Below, piece by piece: positions 13,101-22,036 of a stretch of DNA of 64,000 bases (its first letter is position 1; each line of letters starts with the position of its first letter). The translations under genes were made by a program, and so were the position numbers. The stretch comes from Camphora micrantha (Eukaryota > Streptophyta > Magnoliopsida > Laurales > Lauraceae), in assembly GCA_003546025.1 (NCBI GenBank), contig QPKB01000001.1, positions 44,880,553-44,944,552 on the forward strand, written 5' to 3'. The notes under the pieces were generated by a model. That model did no database searches and was not told the DNA's origin. It saw only the letters and a program-made list of their open reading frames with translations.

Positions 13101-13744
13101 AGCATTGGGAGCAGAAAAATTTGACAGATTATTATCATATTGCATTTGGGAAAGAGGGACTTGGAGAGATAAGTGAATATGAAATGCTGTTTTTCCCAGT
13201 ATGGTATCAATCACATTTTTTCCTCGTAGTTGGATATCCAAAAAGAGAAAAATGGCATTTCTATAACAGTTTGGAGAGTGATGTTTACTGGAAATATACT
13301 CGCCACTTGTTAAGTGTATTTCTATTGTAAAAATATATTTATTACATATTTTAGAGTATCACATCATTGTGCATTGACATATGTGATCTCATCTGTACAG
13401 GTTTTATTCATTATCGGGGTTTTCTCCCAACTTGGTTGGGACAATCCTGCTGGCTGGCCAATTATACCTTCTGAATGTCCTAAACAAGATAATACGTGAG
13501 TTTAAGTTACAAATGTTGGATGTTTGCATTATTAAATGATTGGATGCATGTTCTCACGTGCGAACACTTGTGCAGGGATGATTGTGGACTATTTGTGATG
13601 GCATATGCTGAGCATCTATTACTTGGACGACCCATGCAGTTCACACAGAGCGATATGTGGTTTTACAGACAGAAGATCGTACATGATATATTTTACAAGC
13701 AATGGGAAAATAGTGCTTTTCTCGAATGTACGACAGATGACTGA
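10150..13744 (+). pseudogene. Plant mobile domain / Ulp1-type protease fusion, decayed
   Basis: Exons were traced by GT-AG borders: 10150-10887, 10972-11142, 11218-11637, 11794-11988, 12109-12672, 12755-12839, 12944-13015, 13103-13315, 13401-13495 and 13576-13744. The first three encode a plant mobile domain (MAIN/MAIL1-like, once called aminotransferase-like). Diagnostic words are PGPIDSSVLSDQ near the N-terminus, GLPIDGLPV, and later MKQFGW and YFAWYHRITR. A proline-rich linker follows, then a C48 (Ulp1/SENP-like) peptidase whose catalytic Cys lies in DDCGLFVM; SENP peptidases cleave SUMO. In-frame stops interrupt the mobile domain at 10987-10989, 11239-11241 and 11347-11349 (CGA to TGA is likely for the last), and a 1-nt shift lies near 12370 in the linker. 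The gene is therefore inactive as a whole, although the protease exons stay open. Such fusions are known transposon passengers in plants. Confidence 0.85.
12157..12480 (+). repeat. Coding minisatellite for a Pro-rich linker
   Basis: About seven imperfect repeats of roughly 42 bp encode a 14-residue unit of the form SPTPQPxPxVxP, joining the mobile domain to the protease. The 1-nt frameshift of this gene falls inside the array near 12370, at a C run, as expected for replication slippage. Confidence 0.75.
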
Positions 13745-14242
13745 GAGGAGTTTTTGAATGTGATGTCCAGTTTAATTTTGTTATATCAGGCAATGTCATT
13801 TTTCGAGGTCAATCATTAATTTTTTTTTTTATCCCTCAGCAATGTAAATAACAGTGTACAGGTTTTTAATATACATGTTTATTAGATTTTTGTGCCCATT
13901 TTTTTTTTTTGTTTCTTTTTTTTTTTTTTTTTTAAAGTTATACTTTGTGTTTCGGTCAGCAGTATACCCACTAATATCTTGAAATTATGGGTCCAACCAG
14001 GGTGATAAATATGACAAAAGATAATAATTTATTAATGAAAAAAATCATACCATCATATTGTAAAATGTTTGAATTGAAATTATTATAATAAAATAATAAT
14101 AATAAAATTTCTTATTTTAATGGATGAATCACTCTTCTCTGCTATTAATTATTAGTCTACATAATTTATCGCATCCACACTTTTCTTGATATATCGAAAA
14201 TCACTTAGGTCAGAGGATAGTCTTGCTAGAGCAACTTGTTTC
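13745..14242. other. Spacer after PMD-Ulp1 gene
   Basis: Likely 3' UTR and spacer. It contains long T runs (about 13819-13830 and 13901-13934) and is otherwise AT-rich. No clear polyadenylation signal was singled out and no coding region was seen. Confidence 0.5.
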
Positions 14243-14459
14243 TCGCTATAGCGAAAATAATTCCAATTTTTGTTTCTCAGAAGACAGAGTGGTGCCTCGC
14301 TATACCGAGAAATTCACTCGCTATAGTGATAATTTTTCTGTCCGGAAAGAATAGGGAGTGAATTTTTCTGTCCCGAAAGAATGAAGGCAGAAAACCAAAA
14401 GGCAGTGGCAGCCCTCGCTATAGCGAGGTTCTGTGGAGAAATTCCTCGCTATAGCGAGG
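14243..14459. promoter_or_regulatory. Array of CGCTATAGCG palindromes
   Basis: Five copies of a palindrome built on TCGCTATAGCGA lie within 217 bp. Two are perfect 16-bp palindromes (CCTCGCTATAGCGAGG at 14413-14428 and 14444-14459), one is a 12-bp core at 14243-14254, and two are diverged near 14295 and 14316. They end about 85 bp upstream of a TATA box at 14544. This layout resembles binding sites for a dimeric regulator controlling the downstream ORF; that function is inferred. Confidence 0.65.
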
Positions 14460-14543
14460 TTCAAGGGTATTTTTGTCCAATTTGACTAAGGACCTAATGT
14501 TGCTCATCTTGTACTCTGAATAGTCTCATCGTCATTTCGTTTC

Positions 14544-14551
14544 TATATATA
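14544..14551 (+). promoter_or_regulatory. Candidate TATA box
   Basis: TATATATA follows the palindrome array and precedes a pyrimidine-rich leader and the intact ORF at 15683. Position and context fit a promoter; transcription is not shown. Confidence 0.45.
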
Positions 14552-14833
14552 CTTCTGTTTGTTTCAGAAGTGAAAATAAATAAATAAAAATAAAACATAA
14601 CATACACAACTCAATGTTTCTATTATTAAATTGCGAGCCTAATGACATCTGTACTGATGGCGATGATATTTTTGGATTCTTTTTTCATCCACTGTTATAT
14701 CATACCCACTGCAGTGAATGCTCCTACCCACTGCACTGATTCATCTCACCCACTTCATCCAATTCTCCTGCCCACCATATTAAACTCTCTAACCCACTAC
14801 TGCCAGTGCAATGAATTTTCTTTGAATAAACCT

Positions 14834-15405
14834 CTCTACTCACTCTTCAATCTTTCATTTTTTTTCCTCTCATCTTCTCATTTTCTCACAGGTATCAACG
14901 TCTTATCTTATTCTTGTGATTCTTTTTTTAATCATTCACTGGCCTTCTCTACTCACTCTTCAATCTTTCATTTTTTTCTCTCGTCTTTTCATCTTCTCAA
15001 CAGGTATCAACGTCTTCTCTTATTCTTGTGACTTTTATCTTCTTTTTTTTTAATTATTCAATGGCCTTCTCTACTCACTCTTCAATCTTTCATTTTTTTC
15101 TCTCATCTTCTCATAATCTCACAGGTATCAACGTGTTCTCTTATTCTTATGAGTTTTATCATTTTTTTTTCAATCATTCACTGGTGTAGTTAATTCACTC
15201 GTGCATGTTCTTATGTTTCCTTGGATTTTCGAGTGTAGTTTATTCTCACAAGTGTAATTTCTCTTCTTCTCACATGTGTATTTTTTTTAAGGATTAGTTT
15301 CTTTCATTTTTCTTCTCTCATCTTATTGTCTTCTCACAGGTATGATTGTCTTCTCTTCTTCTTATATATTTTATCATGTATTTTTCAATCTCATTCACTG
15401 GTGTA
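14834..15405 (+). repeat. Four ~115-bp tandem repeats in leader
   Basis: Copies start at 14834, 14947 and 15069 with CTCTACTCACTCTTCAATC (spacings 113 and 122 bp), and a degenerate copy covers about 15300-15405. Each carries a pyrimidine tract followed by CTCA(A)CAGGTAT, which can read as a splice acceptor or as an AG|GT exon border. A following segment ends near TCATTCACTGG. The array lies between the candidate promoter and the start codon of the next ORF. Confidence 0.8.
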
Positions 15406-15682
15406 GTTTTTGTTTATCCACATTCACTCATGTAGTTTCAGTTATTTTAAACCCTAAAAAAAAAACAAAAAAAAAAAAGGATTTTGGAATTCAAAAATAC
15501 ATGTGCTGGGTGTTCTCTGCGTCTATTGGGGGTGTTCTCTTATTTAACAGTTGATTAATGTTGGTTATACACTCTGACTTTACTCATGCTTCACACTTTT
15601 TGGGATTATTTCATGCCCAGTGACTTTCCAAAGTCCAACCTTATGTGTTTGTTTATGTTATTGTTACTTTCCATGGTACAGC

Positions 15683-16696
15683 ATGCCTCCTAAAACTTTT
15701 AAGGGGAAGCGACCAACTGGGTCTTCATCTCGATTCAATACCGAACGGTTCAATGATGCTGCGAGTGTTTCTCGTTTTGAATCTAGATTCAAACATCGCA
15801 CAGTGATATTTGAGAGGCTAGTTGTGCAGTCCGATCTTACGGGCACAAGGTTTTTGCACTGGCTTCATATTAATGGCTGCATGATACTGATGAACTTGAT
15901 TAATGAATGCTTTGAGGACTGGGTTAGAGAGTTTTATTGCAATATATTTGATGTTTCGGATAGTGATTTCAAGACCTATGTTCGGGGAAAGATACTCCAT
16001 GTGAATGCAAAAAAAATTGCTACTTTACTCAATCTTCGGAGACCTGCTGCCAGATCATATCCATTCGCAGATGCGAAAAACATTGAGATACGAGGGAATG
16101 AGGTGGCTACCGTTTTATGTGGTGAGCCTATTATTTGGGATACTCCAACCTTCTTCATATCCGGTCTAACCATTGATTACAGGTTGCTCAACACATTTGT
16201 CTGCCATAATATTGAGCCTAGAAGCCATCAATCTGATCTTCTCTATCCTCAGGCTTTCCTTCTCTATTGCTTAGGCACAGGCAATTCCGTGGACATTCCA
16301 CTAACGATACTTGAATCAATGCTGCGAATTCACCATGAACTACGGAAACTCAATCTTCCATTTGGTGCAATCATCTACAACATGATGATTGAGGCTGGTT
16401 GCGAAGCATACACCCATGAAATGCCTGGCCCTAAAAGACAGAAAATAGATTGCAGGACTTCAACAATGTCGGATACACATGTCCGTCGACGTCCTCAAAG
16501 GGGGCAAGCCCCAGTCCAAGATGAGGATGCAGAGATAGATTCCATTGAAGATAGGCTCCTTCCGATTGAACATGCAGTGTATGATCAGTCTGTCCAAATT
16601 GAACAATTGGAGGAAAGGATGGGAACCGATTTTTCTAACATTAGTAATCAGCTGACCGAAATGACCGAAATGTTCAAACAGCTTCGTCGTAAATGA
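15683..16696 (+). CDS. Plant transposon protein with C-terminal coiled coil
   Basis: Intact 337-codon ORF. I chose the ATG at 15683 because it directly follows TTTCCATGGTACAG|C, a likely splice acceptor; the in-frame upstream extension (from 15620) is hydrophobic and unlike the family. Residues ~55-250 match the putative plant transposon protein domain: VREFYCNIFD, then YVRGKILHV, then LLNLRRPAA, and a later conserved stretch with YPQAFLLYCL and LPFGAIIYNMM. The last ~60 residues are charged and heptad-like (EDRLLPIEHAV onwards), suggesting a coiled coil. The domain's biochemical role is unknown; it is found in transposon-linked genes of many plants. It is the only undamaged coding sequence in this MULE, which hints that it was under selection longer or was acquired later. 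Confidence 0.8.
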   Translation: MPPKTFKGKRPTGSSSRFNTERFNDAASVSRFESRFKHRTVIFERLVVQSDLTGTRFLHWLHINGCMILMNLINECFEDWVREFYCNIFDVSDSDFKTYVRGKILHVNAKKIATLLNLRRPAARSYPFADAKNIEIRGNEVATVLCGEPIIWDTPTFFISGLTIDYRLLNTFVCHNIEPRSHQSDLLYPQAFLLYCLGTGNSVDIPLTILESMLRIHHELRKLNLPFGAIIYNMMIEAGCEAYTHEMPGPKRQKIDCRTSTMSDTHVRRRPQRGQAPVQDEDAEIDSIEDRLLPIEHAVYDQSVQIEQLEERMGTDFSNISNQLTEMTEMFKQLRRK

Positions 16697-17019
16697 ATTG
16701 CCTTTTTCTTTTTCTTTTTTTTTTTTTATGCTTTTATATTTGTACTCTATGACTATGTACAACATGTTTATATATTATCTGCTTCGGATTTATGTTTTGG
16801 TTTAACATTATGTACACGTGTCAACACCCCTAGGGTATCAAGTGTCAATTAACTGGCACATTTATCCTCAAGACAACTAATCTATAAAATCCTACAAAAA
16901 CATCACAAAAAATATCAATAAAAATAATTTTAAAAGAATGTGTTACAATTTAAAGCAAAATAGGTTGGATTCATTTAGTGCAGATACTTCACAAATTTAT
17001 ATATTACAGAAAGGGTATT
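16697..17019. other. Convergent 3' spacer in MULE
   Basis: Short AT-rich spacer between the plus-strand ORF end and the minus-strand transposase remnant. It includes a T-rich tract at 16701-16728. The transposase C-terminus, including the SWIM zinc finger, would be expected on the minus strand here but is not recognisable. Confidence 0.5.
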
Positions 17020-19328
17020 ACAAAAAAGGACCCTCATGATGCTTGTTTCCCATATATATGCGTATCGCTTCAACTTGTTTTGCTATAGAAAACTCCCTCA
17101 CTTCCTTCAGCAAAGTATTCATACATTCCGCAATATTCTGAGTGAGCATATCATAACGTCCGCCCCTTACAAATGCATTTGCCCAATGCTCTCTTGGGAT
17201 GTTGTCAATATACTTTTATGCTTCCTCTGAAACAATTCGTATATTAGCTATCTCTTTCTCATACTCGCATGCTCTGTACGTTTTTGCCGCTCTCCAGAAC
17301 TTAGCCACGATAGCTTTATCCTTGAATCTTTCAGCTATATTTTGTGCAACATGTCGTACACAATGACAATGATATGCATTTGGGAACCTATTGGAAACAG
17401 CTTGCACAAGTCCTTTTTGCCGGTCAAAGACAATGGTCAAATTCTGTGTAGGGCGAAACGCAATAGTAAATGCAGCAAGTAACCACTCCCAAGAATCTTG
17501 TCGCTCAATTTCAGCTATGGCAAATGCGAGCGGAAAGAGTTTGCGGCCTCCATCATAAGTAACGGCTGTGAGTAAGACTCCAGGATATTTTCCGCGAAGA
17601 TGGGCACCATCGACATCGATTAATGGTCTTAGGGAAGAACGAAATGATTGTATGCTTGGCCCAAATGCCCAAAAAAATCTTAAGAACGAATCATCGTCTT
17701 CCTTAATAAGCACCGTTACACTGCCAGGATTTGTCATCTGCAGTTCAAGGCAATAGTGGGGCAAAACACCGAAGGATTCCTCGTAAGAACCCCGTATATC
17801 AAGCATCACAATTTCTTTCGCTTTCCACGCCTTCCTGTAACTGAGTAAAACACCAAATCCCAATTGAAAGTCGGTTATAATTTCCTTCGGTGTGTACGAC
17901 GGATGGTGTCGAAGCCGCTCTTTGATCCACTTAGCAACTAAAATCGATGTAGCTTGTCTATGTCCAATCCGCATCGCTGGCTTTGAACATCAGTGACTGC
18001 TTTTATATGTCCTCACTTGAAATTGTGGTCCGGAAGCCACAATCGAAGCGTGGATGCGCCACGGACAAGTAGGATCAGCACATCTTGCAGTGACTTCTGT
18101 CTTGCTCATTTGCAGAGGCTTAATAGCAAAGTTTTTGTGCATTGCAAATTTCGCCAGTGTTTCTCTGAATGAATCACGATCTGGAAATTGTCTTCCCTTC
18201 CACATGTCATGTTGAGAATTCTCTACATGCTCATCATCAGTGTGCTCTAGATCGGGAACCAAAGTGTCAACAACATTATTGTCTTGTATTGCATGAGATT
18301 TCTCTCCATTAACTTCTGCGACTCATGCTCCGTTTTCTTGTATAACAAAATGTTGGGATTTCCATGGTGGGGGAGTAGCACATGCCACATGACTGTTTAA
18401 ATCGAACTGAATAGGTTCAGTGCCCGGACTGTTTGGCTCGAACTGAATAGGTTCACTGCTAGACAAATCAAACCTGCATAGTAGATGATCAATCATAAAC
18501 ACATTGATGGAAAAAAAATATTCAAAAACTAAATTTCTAAAGTTTTAGTGCAAACCTATTGGATTTAGTAATTGGAAAAAGACTTACTTCATCCTCAAGG
18601 ACTATTGATGAGTTTATATCAGCTTCATTCATGAACAATCTCTTCTTTACACCATTACCTCTTGTTGCCTTCTCATTATCTTGTTCATCCTCAAGGACTA
18701 TTGAGGGGTTTATATCAACTTCATTCATGAACATTCTCTTTCTTACGCCATTACTTCTAGTTACCTTCTCATTATATTGTTCTTCCTGAAAAACAATTAA
18801 TGGTTTTATATTAGCTTCATCCACGAGCAATCTCTTCCTTATGCCAATACTTCTCGTTACCTTCTCATCATCTTGGTCTAATTGAGATATTGTACACCTA
18901 CTGCGCATCCAAATTGACTTAGGTAATAAAAATGATAATAATAGATATTGAGCAGTAATGTGATTTATTCCATATCTTAAACTTGGTGGTTGATTGTTTG
19001 TGGCAACACCATCACTTCTATGGATATACAGGAAGATATGATCAACTCCATATCGAAATAATCTGAACATTCGCATCAGATCGTCATCACCTCTTAGGCC
19101 TACTAATGTAAAGTTCCGGCCTGTATGATATATGTATTGCATGTAAGGGTACCCATTTCTCATCTTCCAATTGGTTTCTGCTGCAACTTTTTCAACTAGT
19201 GAATTGTAAGTTATGTTGCTATAGACAAAGATAGGCTTCTGCTCTCCACCGTTATATATTGGATGTGAGCGATCCACGTCTAGCTCTCCATCAAAGTGCA
19301 GTATAAGACACAAATCAACATCTGACAT
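17020..19328 (-). pseudogene. MULE transposase (MuDR/hAT-like DDE), decayed and truncated
   Basis: Read on the minus strand. The first exon starts at 19328 with a PB1-like N-terminal region (LILHFDGELD, then NITYNSLVEKVA). The MuDR-type DNA-binding domain follows at 18262-17990 (KGRQFPDRDSF, then the ARCADPTCPWRIHAS zinc motif). The transposase core is at 17974-17020 with IDVDGAHLRGKYPG (first catalytic Asp region), FDRQKGLVQAVSNRFP (second Asp) and the CHCVRH zinc ligands. An NIAECMN motif, where the catalytic Glu is expected, lies beyond an in-frame stop. In-frame stops occur at 18323-18325, 17990-17992 and 17216-17218 (plus-strand positions). The SWIM zinc finger is missing. This was the mobilising enzyme of the surrounding element and is now inactive. 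Confidence 0.88.
18590..18880 (-). repeat. Three 96-bp coding repeats in transposase N-terminus
   Basis: Three tandem copies, 96 bp apart, encode a 32-residue unit resembling EKVTRSNGVRKRMFMNE followed by an acidic VLEDE ending. The copies differ at several residues, so they are not brand new. Frame is kept in all three. Confidence 0.85.
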
Positions 19329-19997
19329 CCTAATTCAAATAATAAAAATAAAATATATTTTATTAATAAAAACTGCATGGGTTGGAAATATGTAGTAATC
19401 ATAGGATGAATTTTACAATCAAATCACTTGTTATGAGATTTATAAAAACAATATAATGCAACAATATTAGTAATCATAAGACTCTTCTGCCTTATTTTCT
19501 AGTGAGTAACAAATTCATAAATTTTATTATAACATAAAAATTAAAAAAAAAAAAGGCTTCACCAATGGACTATTAAATAAGTTAATGGTGAAAGATATAA
19601 CATGAGGGAGCAGTATATAAATAAAAAAAAATCAGGAAGTTTAACAAAATAATGCATTTCATGGAGGGATCTAGATCTTAACGAGTGATTTACGGTTTCC
19701 ATCATAAGAATCAAAGCAGAAAAAGGGTTTATCAAAACAACATTTATGGGCTATTTTTTTAACCTATTAAGAAATTATATGGTCCTACATACCTTTTGTG
19801 ATGAATAAAATGTATAAAGTAGTGAAGAAAGAAGATGGAATCTTAATATCCTATGGAAACCCACAAGACAAAACGAGATGGAAACGGAAACGGAGCTCTG
19901 CAGCTTTTGGAAACGGAGTTCTTACTGCAGCTTTTGGAAATGCAGCTTTTGGAAACGGAGGTCTCTACGTTGTGTAAAAAGTGGAGTAGGTAACTAT
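19329..19997. other. Upstream region of MULE transposase
   Basis: AT-rich 5' region of the minus-strand transposase. At about 19889-19963 a short unit GCAGCTTTTGGAAA is repeated three times with CGGAG flanks. No coding region seen. Confidence 0.5.
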
Positions 19998-20124
19998 GCA
20001 ATATCCTACAAGCATAGGATATCGACCTGTGCGATATCCTACACTTGTAGGATATCTAACAGTATGATATCGCATTTTCATGGGATATCGCACCTTGGGA
20101 TATCCTAGTACATTAGGATATCGC
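19998..20124. repeat. Right subterminal GGATATC cluster
   Basis: At least nine GATATC or GGATAT words in both orientations within 127 bp, often paired about 15-25 bp apart as inverted copies around short spacers. It mirrors the weaker cluster at 9121-9215. Confidence 0.75.
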
Positions 20125-20159
20125 ATGGAAAATGGTAAAATTATACAACTTTCCATGTC

Positions 20160-20253
20160 CTTTTATGTACGATCTGCTCATAGGTAATTCGTAGTTTCTC
20201 ATCTTGTATTGAGTAATTGTGGGATTTAGGAGCTTCCGTAGGGTAATTTTCCC
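20160..20253 (-). repeat. MULE right terminal inverted repeat
   Basis: Reverse complement of the left terminal repeat, about 76% identical without gaps; ends in ATTTTCCC and is followed by the 9-bp target duplication TATTTTTTA. Confidence 0.9.
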
Positions 20254-20427
20254 TATTTTTTATGTGATTTCATTTACATAGCATGTTTGCAGTCACCCTC
20301 AATTGAAAAGGTTTTAAAATGAGAAATTATGCAAAGATAATTGGGTTTATATTCCACGACCAATTTATAAAGTCAAAGAAGGCTTTAAAATGAGGAATTA
20401 TGCAAACAGTTGCTATCGCTTTGCGAA

Positions 20428-20785
20428 CCCACCTTATCTCTCATAGTAAGGTGAGAGATGCTCTCATGGGAGAATCTCCCATATATATATATATATAGGT
20501 CCCCTATCCTTAGCTTGAGTTGAGGATAAAGGGCGTCCGCTCAATGGCCTGAGGCCCACCTGGGGACCTACATAGGAATGTGATAAGGGGGATTTGAAGG
20601 ACACACATGGGCCCTTCTCTCTTCAAAAAATCGGCCCTATCCTTGATTTCTATTATCTCCATCTGAGCAACAAAATTATAACGGTATACAGTCCGTTTGG
20701 ATGGGTGTCACTCGATCCAACGGTCTAGTTTAATCGGATGGGGCCAAATTTTGGTGGACATGTGCAATTAGGGGGTCCTATGTAT
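20428..20785. mobile_element. Left half of nested MITEs split by Copia-1
   Basis: At 20428-20500 lies a half-palindrome containing CACCTTATCTCTCATAGTAA. Inside it, from about 20501, a second MITE begins TAGGTCCCCTATCCTTAGCT. Its partner end, in inverse orientation (GAGGAGAGGGCTAGTCATATA), lies right of Copia-1 at about 28485-28510, and CTCTCACCTTACTATGAGAG follows immediately. The order is therefore outer palindromic MITE, then inner MITE, then Copia-1. Confidence 0.7.
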
Positions 20786-21969
20786 TGTTGGATTTTGAAG
20801 AGAGATTGATGTTTGAAGTATGATTTTGTGTTGGAATTATTGTCAACACATTGTCACACAAGTATCATGAAGAGCTCGGCGAAGAAAACAAGGAAGACAT
20901 GAAGAGCTCGGCCATGACACTGAGCTCGGCCATGACACTGGGCTCGGTAAAATACTCAACTCGGTTACCCAGCTCAGTTCGGCAAAGCGTTGAGCTCACT
21001 CAACTCGGTTACCCAGCTCAGTTCGGTGAAGCGTTGAGCTGAGCTCGGTCAAGCGCAGAGCTCGGTTAAGCACTGAGCTCGGTCAGGCGCAGAGGCGCAA
21101 AGCTCGGTTAAGCACTGCGCTTGGTCAAGTGCAGAGCTCAAAACAGAAACTTGCGCGATTAAGCACTGAGGTTGGTCAAGCGCAGAGCTCAAAACAGAAA
21201 CTTGCGCGAGAAAAAACAGGGGATCTTTCAAAACAGAAACTTGCGCGAGAAAAAACAAGGGATCTCTTCCAATCCTTGAAGGAGTTTCCAAAACCTCTCC
21301 TAGCTTTATTGCAATCACGAATTAGGGTTGGCAAATCCTATAAAAAGGCATGCTAAGGATCTTTGCATATATAGATAGAAAGAGAGAGGTTTGTGAGGGG
21401 TGTGAGCTTGCAAGGAGATACTGCTGTGATTCTTTTACAGCAAGTCAAGAAGAAACTATGCATCAAGAAGATGGTTCTTCATCAGTAGTTCCTTTAGATA
21501 AGTATTTCTCAATTCATATTTATTAAAAAATCTAATTTGTATGGGATTGAGAGTGAGAGATTGTAGAAAGGAATTTCTGTAAAGGGGTCTTCTCTAATCA
21601 TTGTAAAACATCAAGTGGGTGCTTGGTGTTGGGGTTTGGTGATCCCGTCTGTTGATGCAGACGAATTGTAAAGGGAGTTGTTGCTTCCTAGATAGTGGGT
21701 GCTATCTGAATAAGGGGTGGGTGCTCCTTGAAGTTGAAGTTTCAGAACTAATCAGTGCAATACATTCTAAGACCAGCCTCGGATTGGTGTCCGGGCAGTC
21801 ATTGCACCGTGGACGTAGCCTTTGGGTGAACCACGTTAAAACCTTGTGTTCCTGTGGTTGCTTGCTTATTGTTTTACTGCTTTGATTTTTGGACTCATTT
21901 ATATTCAATTAGAAAGTATTGAGACATCACTGATTCACCCCCCCTCTCAGTGATCGTGTTATTCTAACA
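20786..21969 (+). repeat. Copia-1 5' LTR (1184 bp)
   Basis: Starts TGTTGGATTTTGAAG and ends TTCTAACA. U3 contains an array of GAGCTCGG-type units (about 20872-21200), and a TATAAAAA box is at 21339-21346. The downstream region holds the Copia-typical GTGGACGTAG...GTGAACCAC motif near 21810-21835. One copy of a GAGCTCGGCGAAGAAAAC unit is present here, against two in the 3' LTR. Confidence 0.93.
20872..21200 (+). repeat. GAGCTC palindrome array in Copia-1 U3
   Basis: About a dozen units of the form GAGCTCGGTYAAGCRC, partly degenerate, lie upstream of the TATA box at 21339. The core GAGCTC is a perfect hexamer palindrome. Copy number differs between the two LTRs, showing tandem instability. Confidence 0.85.
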
Positions 21970-21970
21970 A

Positions 21971-21982
21971 TTGGTATCAAAG
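21971..21982 (+). promoter_or_regulatory. Copia-1 primer-binding site
   Basis: TTGGTATCAAAG starts two bases after the LTR end. It matches the initiator-tRNA-Met complement used by Copia elements (TGGTATCAGAGC) with a G-to-A difference after TATCA. Confidence 0.8.
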
Positions 21983-22036
21983 GGAGGTTCCTTTAGCAAG
22001 CATTAAGACGCTAAGGGTGATCTTTAAACGAATCGC

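Larger units (their letters stand above)
9008..20253. mobile_element. Mutator-like element (MULE), 11.2 kb, full length
   Basis: The element is bounded by ~95-bp terminal inverted repeats that start GGGAAAAT and end, on their inner side, with an identical 15-bp block GATCGTACATAAAAG. The flanks TATATTTTA (8999-9007) and TATTTTTTA (20254-20262) match at 8 of 9 bases, the usual MULE target duplication length. Inside are a plus-strand plant-mobile-domain/Ulp1 fusion gene (decayed), a plus-strand plant-transposon-protein ORF (intact) and a minus-strand MULE transposase (decayed). Plant MULEs carrying Ulp1-like proteases are known; the combination with a mobile domain and a second passenger ORF is less familiar. 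The transposase is broken, so the copy is probably not autonomous. Confidence 0.9.

Noticed and set aside
14642..15031. 129-codon ORF on the plus strand
   Set aside because: Low-complexity Ser/His/Phe-rich translation of the pyrimidine-rich tandem repeats, a leader rather than a protein.
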